Below are positions 1 to 8,441 of a stretch of DNA of 64,000 bases, piece after piece. The number at the start of each line of letters is the position of its first letter. Within the stretch, counting starts at the first letter, position 1. Where the stretch lies: the NCBI GenBank assembly GCA_905478925.1, contig CAJQKQ010000044.1, positions 62,001-126,000 of the forward strand, read 5' to 3'. Under the pieces are notes generated by a model. The model ran no database searches. It saw only the letters and a program-made list of their open reading frames with translations, and had not been told where the DNA came from. The stretch is from an uncultured Verrucomicrobiales bacterium. GTDB taxonomy: Bacteria; Verrucomicrobiota; Verrucomicrobiia; Verrucomicrobiales; Akkermansiaceae. The translations under genes were made by a program, and so were the position numbers.

Positions 1-224
1 TGGGTCTGATCGCAGGTATACTTGGGAAGATGATTCTGCCTGGAAAAGATCCGGGCGGTTGGATCATCACCATTCTTTTGGGTGTCGGCGGGGCGTTTTT
101 CGGGGGCTGGGTCGGGAGCTTTTTCGGTCTCGGAACGGTCGGTGGCTTCAGCCTGGCGTCGGTGGCCACCGCAACGGGAGGAGCGATGCTCCTGCTGATC
201 ATTTATCGGATGATCAAGGGGTGA
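1..224 (+). CDS. GlsB/YeaQ/YmgE-family stress-associated membrane protein, 5' end outside the window
   Basis: The reading frame is already open at base 3 and ends at 224, so only the last 74 residues are visible. They are glycine-rich and hydrophobic, with the pattern GLIAGILGKMILPGKDPGGW followed by two more short membrane spans rich in GGWVGSFFG-type turns. This is the signature of the small three-helix GlsB/YeaQ (transglycosylase-associated) family found in bacterial inner membranes; its molecular function is not known. An internal ATG at 30 would begin in the middle of the conserved motif and is not the real start. It converges on the TPR gene 28 bp away with no visible terminator. Confidence 0.8.
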   Translation, partial: GLIAGILGKMILPGKDPGGWIITILLGVGGAFFGGWVGSFFGLGTVGGFSLASVATATGGAMLLLIIYRMIKG

Positions 225-252
225 TCCACGAAATTCAGTTACGCCCCGAATG

Positions 253-996
253 CTATAGATTCTTGAGTGTCTGGCGGGCGCGGATCTTGGATTCGGCGTC
301 GTCGGCCTCGCTGTTCCGCATCGCGAGGCCTTTGTTGATCTCTTTACGGGCATCGGCGTCACGACCCATCATGGCGAGGGTGCGGCCGTATTCGAGTTGG
401 TGGATCAGGCGCTTGGAATTAATGGATCGAGCTTTCTTGAAGTGCTCCAAAGCTTCCTTGTAGGAGCCTTTCGGGACGCCTCCGTAAACCACCTTGGCAA
501 GCAACCGGGTTCCGCCGCCGATCCCCGCCATTTCTTGGTGCCAACGGCCGAGCATGTGGTGGGCGTAGTCGGATTTCGAGTTGAGGCGCAGTGCGGTATC
601 GGCTTCGGACTTCATCTCGCGGGAGGCATCGATCTTGGCGCGGCTGCCCAGGTATGGCGTGAGCTTGCCAAGGGAGAGTGCGACGGCGAGATGGGGGTCG
701 GATGACTTCGGGTCGGCTTTTACAGCACGCCGGGAGTAGGCGAGTGAGGATTCTGCGGCGTCCTTCGCCGCGGCCTTTCCGAGCGATGGCATCAGGTCGC
801 CGTATTGCTTGGCGATCTTGACGAGAAGCTCGGCGTCTTTGGGGGATTTCTTCTCGGCCTTCTGGTAGGCTGCGAGGGCGTCGCGTGTCTTGCCGGAGGC
901 TTCCAGGGCGTCTCCCTTCTTCTCCCACACGGAGGCGGATTGTGAAAAGGCGAGCGAAGCGCTCAGCAGGAGGATAGTGAGGACTTTTGATTTCAT
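253..996 (-). CDS. Secreted TPR-repeat protein
   Basis: This protein of 247 residues begins with a signal peptide (MKSKVLTILLLSASLAFS, cleavage near residue 18-20). The mature part is alpha-helical with about four TPR-like units, for example WEKKGDALEASGKTRDALAA near residue 24 and a unit near residue 180 starting YKEALEHFKKA. The middle motif AHHMLGRWHQEMAGIGG resembles the bacterial relatives of RMDN proteins, which pair TPRs with this kind of segment. It is probably a periplasmic scaffold. It lies 55 bp downstream of the CFA-synthase-like gene on the same strand and could be read through from it, but nothing links it functionally to lipid chemistry. Confidence 0.8.
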   Translation of the reverse strand: MKSKVLTILLLSASLAFSQSASVWEKKGDALEASGKTRDALAAYQKAEKKSPKDAELLVKIAKQYGDLMPSLGKAAAKDAAESSLAYSRRAVKADPKSSDPHLAVALSLGKLTPYLGSRAKIDASREMKSEADTALRLNSKSDYAHHMLGRWHQEMAGIGGGTRLLAKVVYGGVPKGSYKEALEHFKKARSINSKRLIHQLEYGRTLAMMGRDADARKEINKGLAMRNSEADDAESKIRARQTLKNL

Positions 997-1051
997 GGCA
1001 CTATTATAAGCACGGTTTTTCGGCTTTTCCAGTGGGGCCTATGGGTGCGGA

Positions 1052-2089
1052 TTACTTGCGGTTTGAGAAAAGGTAGTGGGAAACGATCCACTCGTGGCCG
1101 TTGCGGTAGCCCCACAGCTCGGCGCAGGCCATGTAGAAGACGCGCCAGTAGGTCCACCATTTCACGGCTTGGTCGGCGCCGTAAGTTTCTGTAATGAGGG
1201 GGAAAAGATCGTCCTTGTGGTCGTCCATGTTGGTCAGCCAGGCTTCGGAGGTTTTCTGGTAGTGCTGGCCGTTGACCTGCCAGTGCTGCTCGATGCGGAG
1301 GTCGTCCTGGAAGTAGAGCAGCAGATCGTCGGACGGCATCTGGCCACCGGTGAAGAAATATTTCGCCATCCAGTCGTCGTCGTTTTCGGCGACGTAGTGG
1401 TAAGCGATTTCACGGTGGGTGAAGATGTGGACGAAGAGCTTGCCGTCGGGCTTGAGCCATTTCGAGATACGTCGCAGCAGAACCTGGTAGTTCTTCATAT
1501 GCTCGAACATTTCGACAGATACGCAGCGGTCGAAGACGGATTCGCCGACGCCCTCGAAGGTGATCATATTCGCGGTGATGACCTCGATGTTGTGGAGATT
1601 GCGCTTATCGGCCTCGGCCATGATGTGTTCGCGCTGGGTGCGGGAGTTGGATACGGCAGTGATTTTCGCATCCGGATAGCGCTTCGCCATCCAGAGTGTC
1701 AGGGAGCCCCAGCCGCAGCCGAGCTCGAGGATGTGTTGGCCGTTAGCGAGCTCCGCTCGCTCGCAGGTGATTTCCAGCATCCGTGACTCTGACTCGGCGA
1801 TGTCGATGACGCCTTCCTCCCAGTAGCCGGAGGAGTATTTCATGTGGGGACCGAGGCAACGTTTGAAGAAGGAGGTGGGGAGTTCGTAGTGCTGCTCGTT
1901 TGCCTCGTCGGTGGCGATCGCGAGCGGCATGGTCTTGAGCTCCGCGATGTGTGCCATGAGTTTCGCCTGGCGCTCTTCGGGATCGAGTTTCTCGAAGGGA
2001 GCGATGGTGTTGGCGAGGCGATGGCGGATGCCGAGGCGGATGACGGTGTCGGGGAGTTTTCCCGAGGCGATGAGGTCGTTGGTGTTCAT
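1052..2089 (-). CDS. Cyclopropane-fatty-acid-synthase-like SAM methyltransferase (second copy)
   Basis: Predicted 345-residue class I methyltransferase of the CFA synthase family (COG2230). SAM motif I is at 121-130 ([10 protein letters not shown]); the catalytic-region motif [12 protein letters not shown] lies near 181-192. The substrate motif normally written HYDxxNxFY is [10 protein letters not shown] here (66-75), so this is not a standard cyclopropane synthase and may methylate an unsaturated acyl chain without ring closure. It lacks the N-terminal lipid-binding domain found in its operon partner at 3393-4760. It follows the DUF1295 gene by 24 bp and ends the operon. Family membership is sure; substrate and product are inference. 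Confidence 0.88.
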   Translation of the reverse strand: MNTNDLIASGKLPDTVIRLGIRHRLANTIAPFEKLDPEERQAKLMAHIAELKTMPLAIATDEANEQHYELPTSFFKRCLGPHMKYSSGYWEEGVIDIAESESRMLEITCERAELANGQHILELGCGWGSLTLWMAKRYPDAKITAVSNSRTQREHIMAEADKRNLHNIEVITANMITFEGVGESVFDRCVSVEMFEHMKNYQVLLRRISKWLKPDGKLFVHIFTHREIAYHYVAENDDDWMAKYFFTGGQMPSDDLLLYFQDDLRIEQHWQVNGQHYQKTSEAWLTNMDDHKDDLFPLITETYGADQAVKWWTYWRVFYMACAELWGYRNGHEWIVSHYLFSNRK

Positions 2090-2113
2090 GGAAAGATTGC
2101 TAGTTCTTAGTGT

Positions 2114-2902
2114 TCAGTTTGAAGGCTTTGGGGGTAGCGGGATGAAGGGTGAGGTGGTGCGCTGATATTCGCGGTAGGCATCGCCTTTGCGTTTCACGGC
2201 GGAGGCTTCGGTGGGGGGGATACCGGTGACCTTGAGCAGAAGGTAAGTGATGATGGCGGGGGCGTAGATCGTCGTCCAACCCCACGGCGATCCTGCGGCA
2301 AAAAGGAAGAAGCCGGTCCAGATGACGGATTCGAAAAAGTAGTTCGGGTGGCGGGAGTATTTCCATAAGCCTTTTGTGCAGACGGATTTCGGGGAGGGGT
2401 CTTCGGCCTTGAAGGCGGACATCTGTTTGTCGGAGATGGTTTCTCCGATGAGACCGGTGAGTGCGACAAGCGCGCCGATGATGGAAAGTGTGTCGAAGGC
2501 GGGATCGGGATCGGCGGCGATCAGATAGAACGGCAACGCGAGGAGAAATACGGAAAGTGCCTGTCCCTGGAAGAACCAGAAGAACGCGGAATTCTCGCGT
2601 CCTTGCCAGATTTCGCGTAGCTTGATGTAGCGGGAGTCTTCCTCTGGGTGGTGCTTTGCGATGCGCTTCGAAAGATGAAAGCCGAGCCTCGCGGACCAGG
2701 CACCGATAAGGATGGTGGCGGTGATTTGCTTTGGATCCGGGCTTTGTATGAGTAGAAAAAACAGCGAAGTGAGGCCAATGCAGATGGCCCAGAAAGCATC
2801 GACGGGGGAGAAGTTTTTCAAACGCACACACCAAGCCCAGGCTGCGGCGAAGATGATCATGTTCGCGCCTAGGGCGGAGATGATTGCCAGCGAAGGGTTC
2901 AT
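2114..2902 (-). CDS. DUF1295 membrane protein (steroid-5-alpha-reductase-like fold)
   Basis: Start chosen at 2902 because this ATG overlaps the TGA of the upstream DUF2062 gene (ATGA); a longer frame to 3013 runs through that gene. The product has 262 residues with about seven membrane spans and the C-terminal family signature KYSRHPNYFFESVIWTGFFL. DUF1295 proteins resemble isoprenylcysteine methyltransferases and steroid reductases and often sit beside CFA-synthase-like genes. Role here: probably a membrane reductase or methyltransferase acting on modified acyl chains (inference). Confidence 0.9.
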   Translation of the reverse strand: MNPSLAIISALGANMIIFAAAWAWCVRLKNFSPVDAFWAICIGLTSLFFLLIQSPDPKQITATILIGAWSARLGFHLSKRIAKHHPEEDSRYIKLREIWQGRENSAFFWFFQGQALSVFLLALPFYLIAADPDPAFDTLSIIGALVALTGLIGETISDKQMSAFKAEDPSPKSVCTKGLWKYSRHPNYFFESVIWTGFFLFAAGSPWGWTTIYAPAIITYLLLKVTGIPPTEASAVKRKGDAYREYQRTTSPFIPLPPKPSN

Positions 2903-3396
2903 GCGGAGGCCTCCTTTCCGGGTATTAGTTTTTTGAGGAACGGGAGGGAGATGATGCGAATTATGGGAATAAGTATGAGCGCTGCGATGGCCCAGGCCTC
3001 GATTCCGTACCATGCGGCCATGCCGAAATCGCGGGCGAACTGGGCGGGGCTGTCCTTGAATTGGGACATCATTTCCGAGATGGAAAACGGGAGGAGGGGA
3101 ACCCCGTTGAGCTGTTGGCCGAGGTGGATGAAAACGAGTATCAGAGCGATGTGCAGTGGGTAGGTAAGGGATTTGAAGAGGTGCAGAATGGCTTGGTTGA
3201 GCTTGAGGAAATATCCGGCTATGAAGCAGACGAGGGAGGTTGAGCCTATGATCGGGAAGATGCCGAGAGTGAAGCCGAGTGCGATGGTCCAGGAGAGCTT
3301 CTCAGGTGTGATGCCGCGATTTAGCTGGTTGATGATCGGCTCCACGAGCCAGCGTCGGAGGCGGGATCCTGTCGGCATGTCGAGATCGTTTTTCAC
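2899..3396 (-). CDS. DUF2062 membrane protein
   Basis: Predicted 165-residue protein with the DUF2062 hallmark GFTLGIFPIIGSTSL near residues 42-56, followed by hydrophobic segments. It starts with GTG at 3396, overlapping the TGA of the CFA synthase as GTGA, and ends in an ATGA overlap with DUF1295. A second possible start is Met-7. The start codon and first bases lie in an interspersed repeat (3394-3430), so the native start may have been altered. The biochemical role of DUF2062 is unknown; here it is translationally coupled to the lipid operon. Confidence 0.85.
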   Translation of the reverse strand: MKNDLDMPTGSRLRRWLVEPIINQLNRGITPEKLSWTIALGFTLGIFPIIGSTSLVCFIAGYFLKLNQAILHLFKSLTYPLHIALILVFIHLGQQLNGVPLLPFSISEMMSQFKDSPAQFARDFGMAAWYGIEAWAIAALILIPIIRIISLPFLKKLIPGKEASA

Positions 3397-4760
3397 CGTT
3401 GAGGCGCAGAGGTCGCAGAGCGACGCAGAGCTTGGGTTGAGGGAAGGTTTACCACGGAGGACACAGAGGCTTTAATCTGATTTGAGGTTTCGAGGTTTAG
3501 ATTATTTGGGCGGGTGTAGACGGCCTGAACGACGGAGATGTTGCGGGTGGCGAAGCCGGCTTCGCAGTATTTCAGGTAGTAGTTCCAGGTGCGTATGAAC
3601 GGGGTGTCGAAGCCGAGTTTTCGGATCTCGGGGAGGCGGGCGTTGAAGGTTTCGTGCCAGGTGGAGAGGGTGCGTGCGTAGTCGGCGCCGAGGTCTTCTA
3701 GGTGATGGAGGAAGAGGTTTCCGGTTTTGTTGAGGACTTCATTGATACGGCCTACGGACAGCAGCAGGGAGCCCGGGAAAATTACTTTTTGGATCCAATC
3801 GACGCCCTTGGTGAGGGATTTGTAGCGGATGTCGGGGACGGTGATGTACTGGATGGCGAGCAGTCCGTGGGGAGCCATCACCTCGTGGCATTTCGCGAAG
3901 AAGGATTCGTGGAATTTGTGGCCGACGGCCTCGAGCATCTCGATGGAGGCGATCTTGTCGAAGCTGCCGGTGATGAGGCGGTAATCCTGGATGCGGATTT
4001 CAACGAGGTGCGAGAGGCCGGCCTTTTCCACGCGTGCGCGTGCGTATTCGGCCTGTGCCTCGGAAATGGTGACGGCGGTGACCTTGCAGCCGTATTTCCC
4101 GGCGGCGTGGCATGAGAAGCCGCCCCAGCCGCAGCCGATTTCGAGGACGTGGTCGTTTTCCGAGAGGCGCAGCTTGCGGCAGAGCGCGTCGTATTTCTCC
4201 GTCTGTGCTTCGGCTAGTGTTGCGGTTTCCGGTGTGAACTTCGCCGACGAGTAGGTCATCGTTTCGTCGAGCCAGAGGGAGTAGAAATCGTTCCCGAGGT
4301 CGTAGTGCTCGGCGATGTTGCGGCGAGAGGTCGCAATGGTGTTGGAGCGCTTGAGGTGGCGGAACCAGTTGACGGCTTTGAGGAGATTGACGCCTGTGAG
4401 GGTGGATGAATCGCTCTTGTCGCCCTGGAGGGTATTCATGTTGAGCGCAAACCATGAGATGACGGCGGCGATGTCCGGAGTGTCCCAGATGGCGTCGGTG
4501 TAGGCCTCTCCCATGCCGATGTTTCCGTAGAAGGTGCAGCGTTTGAAAAATTCGTCGGAGTCGTTGAGGGTGATGCGGGCGGTGACGGTCGCTCCCTCCT
4601 CACCGAAGTGCAGGGAATGTCCGTCCGGATAGGTGATGGACAGGCCGCCTTGGGTGAACTTGCGGAAAAGGGACAGGACGATGCGCTCGGGGAGGGTGGC
4701 GCTGGTGTTTTTTTCCGAAATGGTGACGGTTTCGGTAGAGGTCAGGGTTGAGGTGGACAT
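3393..4760 (-). CDS. Cyclopropane-fatty-acyl-phospholipid synthase family methyltransferase
   Basis: Full-length CFA synthase of 455 residues: N-terminal lipid-binding domain (about 20-130), substrate motif HYDLGNDFY at 152-160, SAM motif I VLEIGCGWGG at 205-214, and FDKIASIEMLEAVGH near 267-281. These are the residues expected of an enzyme that transfers a methylene or methyl group from SAM to a double bond in a phospholipid acyl chain. The family normally ends soon after the YTRP motif; here about 30 further residues are encoded by interspersed repeats at 3394-3470. The gene follows DUF1365 by 33 bp and overlaps DUF2062 by 4 bp. Confidence 0.92.
   Translation of the reverse strand: MSTSTLTSTETVTISEKNTSATLPERIVLSLFRKFTQGGLSITYPDGHSLHFGEEGATVTARITLNDSDEFFKRCTFYGNIGMGEAYTDAIWDTPDIAAVISWFALNMNTLQGDKSDSSTLTGVNLLKAVNWFRHLKRSNTIATSRRNIAEHYDLGNDFYSLWLDETMTYSSAKFTPETATLAEAQTEKYDALCRKLRLSENDHVLEIGCGWGGFSCHAAGKYGCKVTAVTISEAQAEYARARVEKAGLSHLVEIRIQDYRLITGSFDKIASIEMLEAVGHKFHESFFAKCHEVMAPHGLLAIQYITVPDIRYKSLTKGVDWIQKVIFPGSLLLSVGRINEVLNKTGNLFLHHLEDLGADYARTLSTWHETFNARLPEIRKLGFDTPFIRTWNYYLKYCEAGFATRNISVVQAVYTRPNNLNLETSNQIKASVSSVVNLPSTQALRRSATSAPQR
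3394..3470. repeat. Interspersed 'CAGAGG/GCAGAG' repeat at a gene junction
   Basis: Two G/A-rich blocks (3394-3430 and 3450-3470) carry short units such as GCGCAGAGG, TCGCAGAG and ACCACGGAGGACACAGAGG. The first block is closely similar to 55584-55621 inside priA. It encodes the last residues and stop of the CFA synthase and supplies the GTG start of the DUF2062 gene. Confidence 0.75.
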
Positions 4761-4781
4761 GGGGAAGAGTGGGAAGTGCCG

Positions 4782-4804
4782 AGTGATCAGTGATCAGTGA
4801 TCAG
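4782..4804. repeat. Tandem heptamer GTGATCA x3
   Basis: Three perfect consecutive copies of the heptamer lie over the end of the DUF1365 gene and supply its last codons and TGA stop. Such a tract can expand or contract and thereby change the C-terminus. Confidence 0.7.
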
Positions 4805-5588
4805 TGGAAGAGGCTGGGGTTGTGCTGCCGGCTGGAAGCACGGCTTCCCTTATGGGCGTGGATTTGGAGAAATGGGGGATTCTTTTGAGGAAGAGCAACA
4901 GGGCGTGCCAGTGGATTCCGAAGATGATCTTTAGCGTTAGAAGTGGGTATTTCAACGCATACCATGCGAGGCGGAGTGCGGTGAGGGTGCGGGCGTTGCC
5001 GCGGACGGAGGAGAGAAGGGAGGGTTTTCCGTCGGTGTGGTTGTCGATGTGAACGACCCATTCGTCCGAGGGCTGGCCGATGCGGAAATGGAAGGCGTCG
5101 TTGGGATCCGAGAAAGGGGAGACGTAGAATTCTTTTGCGATGTGGTGGTCGAAGCGGCCGTCCGTGGCCGGCTTACCGAGGGGGAAGAGTTTCATTTCGC
5201 GATAGGTGTTGGTGACCTCGGCGATTGCGGTGATCGGTTCTCCGCATTTACTATGAATGTAGTAGAACGAGACCGGGTTGAAAGAATAACCGAGGACGCG
5301 CGGAAAGGTTAGCAGGGTGATGCGGGCGTCGTCTGGGATTTTGGTTCCTTTGTCTGCGAGCCATGCGGTGAGGTTCGTGCGGATGGATTTTTTTGGATCG
5401 GTACAAATGTGGTCGCGGTCGTCGATGGAGAATAGGTTGAAGCGGTTCTTTGAGAGGAAGGCGACGTGAGGAAAGCTGCCCAGTTCGATGGCGAGCATGA
5501 ACACGCGGTAGTTGAAGGCATGTTTCTTCGGCGAGATTCGGGTGTGGTTTACGCGGCATTCGTAGAGGCGTGGGATGGAGATGCTCAT
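4794..5588 (-). CDS. DUF1365 protein
   Basis: Start set at 5588, where the ATG overlaps the TGA of the FAD oxidoreductase (ATGA); the frame is open to 5672 but only inside that gene. The 264-residue product has the typical opening RLYECRVNHTRISPKKHAFN and the central block GYSFNPVSFYYIHS. DUF1365 (COG3496) has no settled activity but is repeatedly found with COG2907 oxidoreductases and CFA-synthase-like enzymes, as here, so a step in acyl-chain methylation or oxidation is likely. The C-terminal dozen residues fall in low-complexity and tandem-repeat DNA. Confidence 0.9.
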   Translation of the reverse strand: MSISIPRLYECRVNHTRISPKKHAFNYRVFMLAIELGSFPHVAFLSKNRFNLFSIDDRDHICTDPKKSIRTNLTAWLADKGTKIPDDARITLLTFPRVLGYSFNPVSFYYIHSKCGEPITAIAEVTNTYREMKLFPLGKPATDGRFDHHIAKEFYVSPFSDPNDAFHFRIGQPSDEWVVHIDNHTDGKPSLLSSVRGNARTLTALRLAWYALKYPLLTLKIIFGIHWHALLLFLKRIPHFSKSTPIREAVLPAGSTTPASSTDH

Positions 5589-6853
5589 GTCCACGGATCG
5601 CGGTTGAGGATTTCCTGGCAAAGCGAGTGCGCGGACCAGATGCCATCCTCGTGGAAGCCATAGCGCTGCCACGCGCCGCAGTAGTATCGGCCGGTGTGGC
5701 GGCCGGCTTCGTGGAGTTCGCCGGTGCGGGACTGGGCCGTGACGGCTGCGCCATCGAAAATCGGATGCTCGTAGCCGATCACGCGGATGACTCTTGCAGG
5801 ATCGAGCCCTGCGGGCGGGTTGATGGAGACGAAGTAGTTCTCGTTTTCCGAGACGCCCTGGAGCTTGTTCATCCAGTAATGAGTGGAGTGGGTTTCCCTG
5901 CCTCCAGCGTTATCGATGCGGTAGTTCCATGAGGCCCATGCACGGCGGGTGCGGGGCATGAAGCGAGGGTCGCTGTGGACGACGGCACGATTCGGGTGGT
6001 AGTGGAATTTACCTAGGATATCTTCCTCGAGTGAGGTCGGGGAAGCGAGGAGTGTGAGCGACTGATCGCCGTGGGAGGCGAAGATGACATTGTCGAACTC
6101 ATGGGCTGTGCCGTCTTCGAGGGTGACTCGTTTGTCGATGACGGTTCTGACCGGGATGCCCTTTGCGATATTATCCGAAAACGGGGCAGATAGTTTGCTG
6201 ACGTATTCCCTGGAGCCTCCGACCACGGTGCGCCAGGGGTGTTGGGTGTCGAGGCCGAGAAAGCCGTGATTATGCCAGAAGCGCATGAGCGTGCGTGCTG
6301 GAAATGACTCGATGCGTTCGGGTGGCGACGACCACACCGCAGCGGCCATCGGGGAGAGATACCAGCGCAGGAAATCTGGGCCGTATCCGCGTGCTTTGAC
6401 GTATTCCGCGAGCGGCATGTCGCCGTATTGTGGGTTGGAGAGTTCTGCGATGGTCTCCTTGTTGAAGCGGTTGATCTGGAGCAGGGCTTTCCAGAAGCGC
6501 GGGCGAAAGAGGTTTTTGCGCTGGGCGAAGAGGAGGTTGAGCGAGCCGCCGTTGAGCTCCATGCCGTCCGGGATGTGCTGGACGGAGAAAGACATTTCTG
6601 TCGGCTTGGTCTCGACGGAAAGTTCCTTGAACAGGCGGGTGAGGTGCGGGTAGGTGACCTCGTTGTAGACCATGAAACCCGTGTCGACCGGCAGTTCCTT
6701 GCCGTTCTCCGGGATCATCACGGTGTGCGAGTGGCCGCCGATTCGGTCGTCCTTTTCGAAGAGCGTGAGATCGAAGTCCTTCTGCAAGAAATGGGCGCAG
6801 GCGAGCCCGGAGATGCCGGTGCCGATGATGGCAATTTTCGGCCTATCGCTCAT
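5585..6853 (-). CDS. FAD-dependent oxidoreductase (COG2907-type, UfaD/BfaA-like context)
   Basis: Start chosen at 6853 (MSDRPKIAIIG), 11 bp inside the end of the desaturase gene; upstream in-frame codons belong to that gene. Product 422 residues with a Rossmann FAD motif G11-T-G-I-S-G16 and the downstream acidic ribose-binding segment LFEKDDRIGGHSHTV. The rest matches the amine-oxidase-like NAD(P)/FAD family that co-occurs with CFA-like methyltransferases. In other bacteria (BfaA in mycobacteria, UfaD in Rhodobacter) such flavoenzymes act with a methyltransferase to make methylated or further desaturated fatty acids; that role is inferred here from the neighbours. Confidence 0.9.
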   Translation of the reverse strand: MSDRPKIAIIGTGISGLACAHFLQKDFDLTLFEKDDRIGGHSHTVMIPENGKELPVDTGFMVYNEVTYPHLTRLFKELSVETKPTEMSFSVQHIPDGMELNGGSLNLLFAQRKNLFRPRFWKALLQINRFNKETIAELSNPQYGDMPLAEYVKARGYGPDFLRWYLSPMAAAVWSSPPERIESFPARTLMRFWHNHGFLGLDTQHPWRTVVGGSREYVSKLSAPFSDNIAKGIPVRTVIDKRVTLEDGTAHEFDNVIFASHGDQSLTLLASPTSLEEDILGKFHYHPNRAVVHSDPRFMPRTRRAWASWNYRIDNAGGRETHSTHYWMNKLQGVSENENYFVSINPPAGLDPARVIRVIGYEHPIFDGAAVTAQSRTGELHEAGRHTGRYYCGAWQRYGFHEDGIWSAHSLCQEILNRDPWT

Positions 6854-7808
6854 GGCGAACGGATGGGTTCGAGCGAGCCTCTTGGAGGACAGCTTCCGGC
6901 ACGGGGCGGAGATCCCAGACGAGGTGGAATTTCTCAAGCAACTTCAGGATCCAGTAGGTGGGATCGATCTCATGCGGGAGGAATCCCTGGCGGGTGGAAT
7001 TGGGGTAACGGTGGTGGTTGTTATGCCAGCCCTCGCCGAGCGTGATGAGGGCGAGGAAAAAGTTGTTCCGCGAATCGTCTTTGGTGGCGAAGCGGCGCTT
7101 TCCCCAGACATGGGCGAGTGAGTTGATGAATAGTGTGCCGTGGAGAAGCACGGTGGTGGAAATGAAAAACGTCCAGATGAAGAACTGCCACATGGTGGTG
7201 CCGAGCGAGGGGGCGAATGTTTCCAGCGCCCAACCGATGGCGAGCATGACGATGCCGAAGGCGATGGGAACGACCTGGTCGTAGCGATTGAGCCAGACGA
7301 GCTCTGGAAATTTCACGAGGTCAGGGATCGCCTTGTAATTCGTGGGGAAATTCTTTTTCGAGGTGAGCCAGCCGATGTGGGACCAGACGAACCCGCTGAT
7401 GCGGGGCGAGTGGATGTCCTCCTCCTCGTCCGAGTGTTTGTGATGGTGGCGGTGGTTGGCAGCCCACCAGAGGGAGCCGCGCTGCATCGAGGTGTTTCCG
7501 AGGATGGCTAGGAAAAACTGGAATGTGCGAGATGTCTTGTAGCTGCGGTGAGAGAAATACCGGTGATAGAAGCCGGTGATCGCGAACATACGGATGAAAT
7601 ATAGCGCGACGGCTGCGATCACTACGACCGGACTCACGCCCACCCAGAACACCGCAAGGCAGCCGAGGTGGAGGAAAATGAACGGGATGGTGCGCTGCCA
7701 ATCCACCTTGTCGGGAAGGGTGGAAGGATCGGGCGAGCCGGGGGCGCGGTAGTCCGAGTCCCACCAGTTACCGATGAGGGATGTGATTGTTCGTAAGTGG
7801 TGAACCAT
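6843..7808 (-). CDS. Fatty acid (acyl-CoA-type) desaturase
   Basis: Membrane di-iron desaturase of 321 residues. All three histidine boxes are present: HRYFSH at 82-87, HRHHH at 119-123 and HNNHH at 262-266. Between them are paired hydrophobic spans (about 40-80 and 190-240). The family, related to eukaryotic stearoyl-CoA desaturases, introduces a cis double bond using O2, giving the olefin that the CFA-like methyltransferases in the same operon could use. It starts 18 bp after the NTF2-like gene and overlaps the FAD oxidoreductase. Confidence 0.93.
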   Translation of the reverse strand: MVHHLRTITSLIGNWWDSDYRAPGSPDPSTLPDKVDWQRTIPFIFLHLGCLAVFWVGVSPVVVIAAVALYFIRMFAITGFYHRYFSHRSYKTSRTFQFFLAILGNTSMQRGSLWWAANHRHHHKHSDEEEDIHSPRISGFVWSHIGWLTSKKNFPTNYKAIPDLVKFPELVWLNRYDQVVPIAFGIVMLAIGWALETFAPSLGTTMWQFFIWTFFISTTVLLHGTLFINSLAHVWGKRRFATKDDSRNNFFLALITLGEGWHNNHHRYPNSTRQGFLPHEIDPTYWILKLLEKFHLVWDLRPVPEAVLQEARSNPSVRHER

Positions 7809-7826
7809 GTCTGCTGGCGTTTGTGA

Positions 7827-8441
7827 TTATTTCTCGAAGCGGCGGCGGATGGACTCGATGACGCCGCCGAGGACGGGAATCTGGCCGTAGATGTTCGTGC
7901 CGGCATCCCAGAAATCCTGATGCATGAGAACCTTGCCGTCAGCACCGAAGCGGACGTGTGAGACGCCGCATGATTCAACCGGCTTGCCGCCGTTGAGCCG
8001 CGGTGCGCTGAATACCATGGTCCAGCGGATATAGTGCTCGGAGCCGGAGCTAACCGTATCGTCGATGGTGATCTCGTAGGAGGACATGGTATCAGCCGTT
8101 TCCAGGAAATAGGCCATGATCTCATCGGGGCCGTGGTGGGTGACTAGGGTGTCGTTCAGGTAGGCGTCCTTGGAGTAGACCTTGGCGGTGTTTTCTCTGA
8201 CATATTCCTTGTCGCCGATTTTTTGGAGAAAGGTGCTGAAAGCCATCACCGACTCAGTGGATGCCGTTGCGGTGGATCCTTCTTTCGTTGAGGAAAGCGC
8301 GGCCTTGTATTCCTTGGTGCGGGCTGCGGTGTCCGGATTCGGTGCGCAGGCGGGAATCAGTATCGCGATTGCCAGCAGGGCGAGCAGGATGAGGGGAATG
8401 GTCTGGAGCGCGATTTTGAAAGTCATGTCTGATGATATCAT
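7827..8441 (-). CDS. NTF2/SnoaL-like protein with N-terminal lipobox or membrane anchor
   Basis: Two in-frame ATGs are possible; 8441 is preferred because it overlaps the DoxX stop as ATGA (8426 is the alternative). The 204-residue product begins with a hydrophobic stretch ending IAILIPAC, a plausible lipoprotein signal, followed by a cone-shaped NTF2 fold with motifs such as YIRWTMVFSAPRLNGGKPVE. SnoaL-like proteins can be isomerases, hydratases or carriers; no catalytic assignment can be made. Its position just before the desaturase suggests a periplasmic or membrane-face helper for the lipid operon. Confidence 0.83.
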   Translation of the reverse strand: MISSDMTFKIALQTIPLILLALLAIAILIPACAPNPDTAARTKEYKAALSSTKEGSTATASTESVMAFSTFLQKIGDKEYVRENTAKVYSKDAYLNDTLVTHHGPDEIMAYFLETADTMSSYEITIDDTVSSGSEHYIRWTMVFSAPRLNGGKPVESCGVSHVRFGADGKVLMHQDFWDAGTNIYGQIPVLGGVIESIRRRFEK

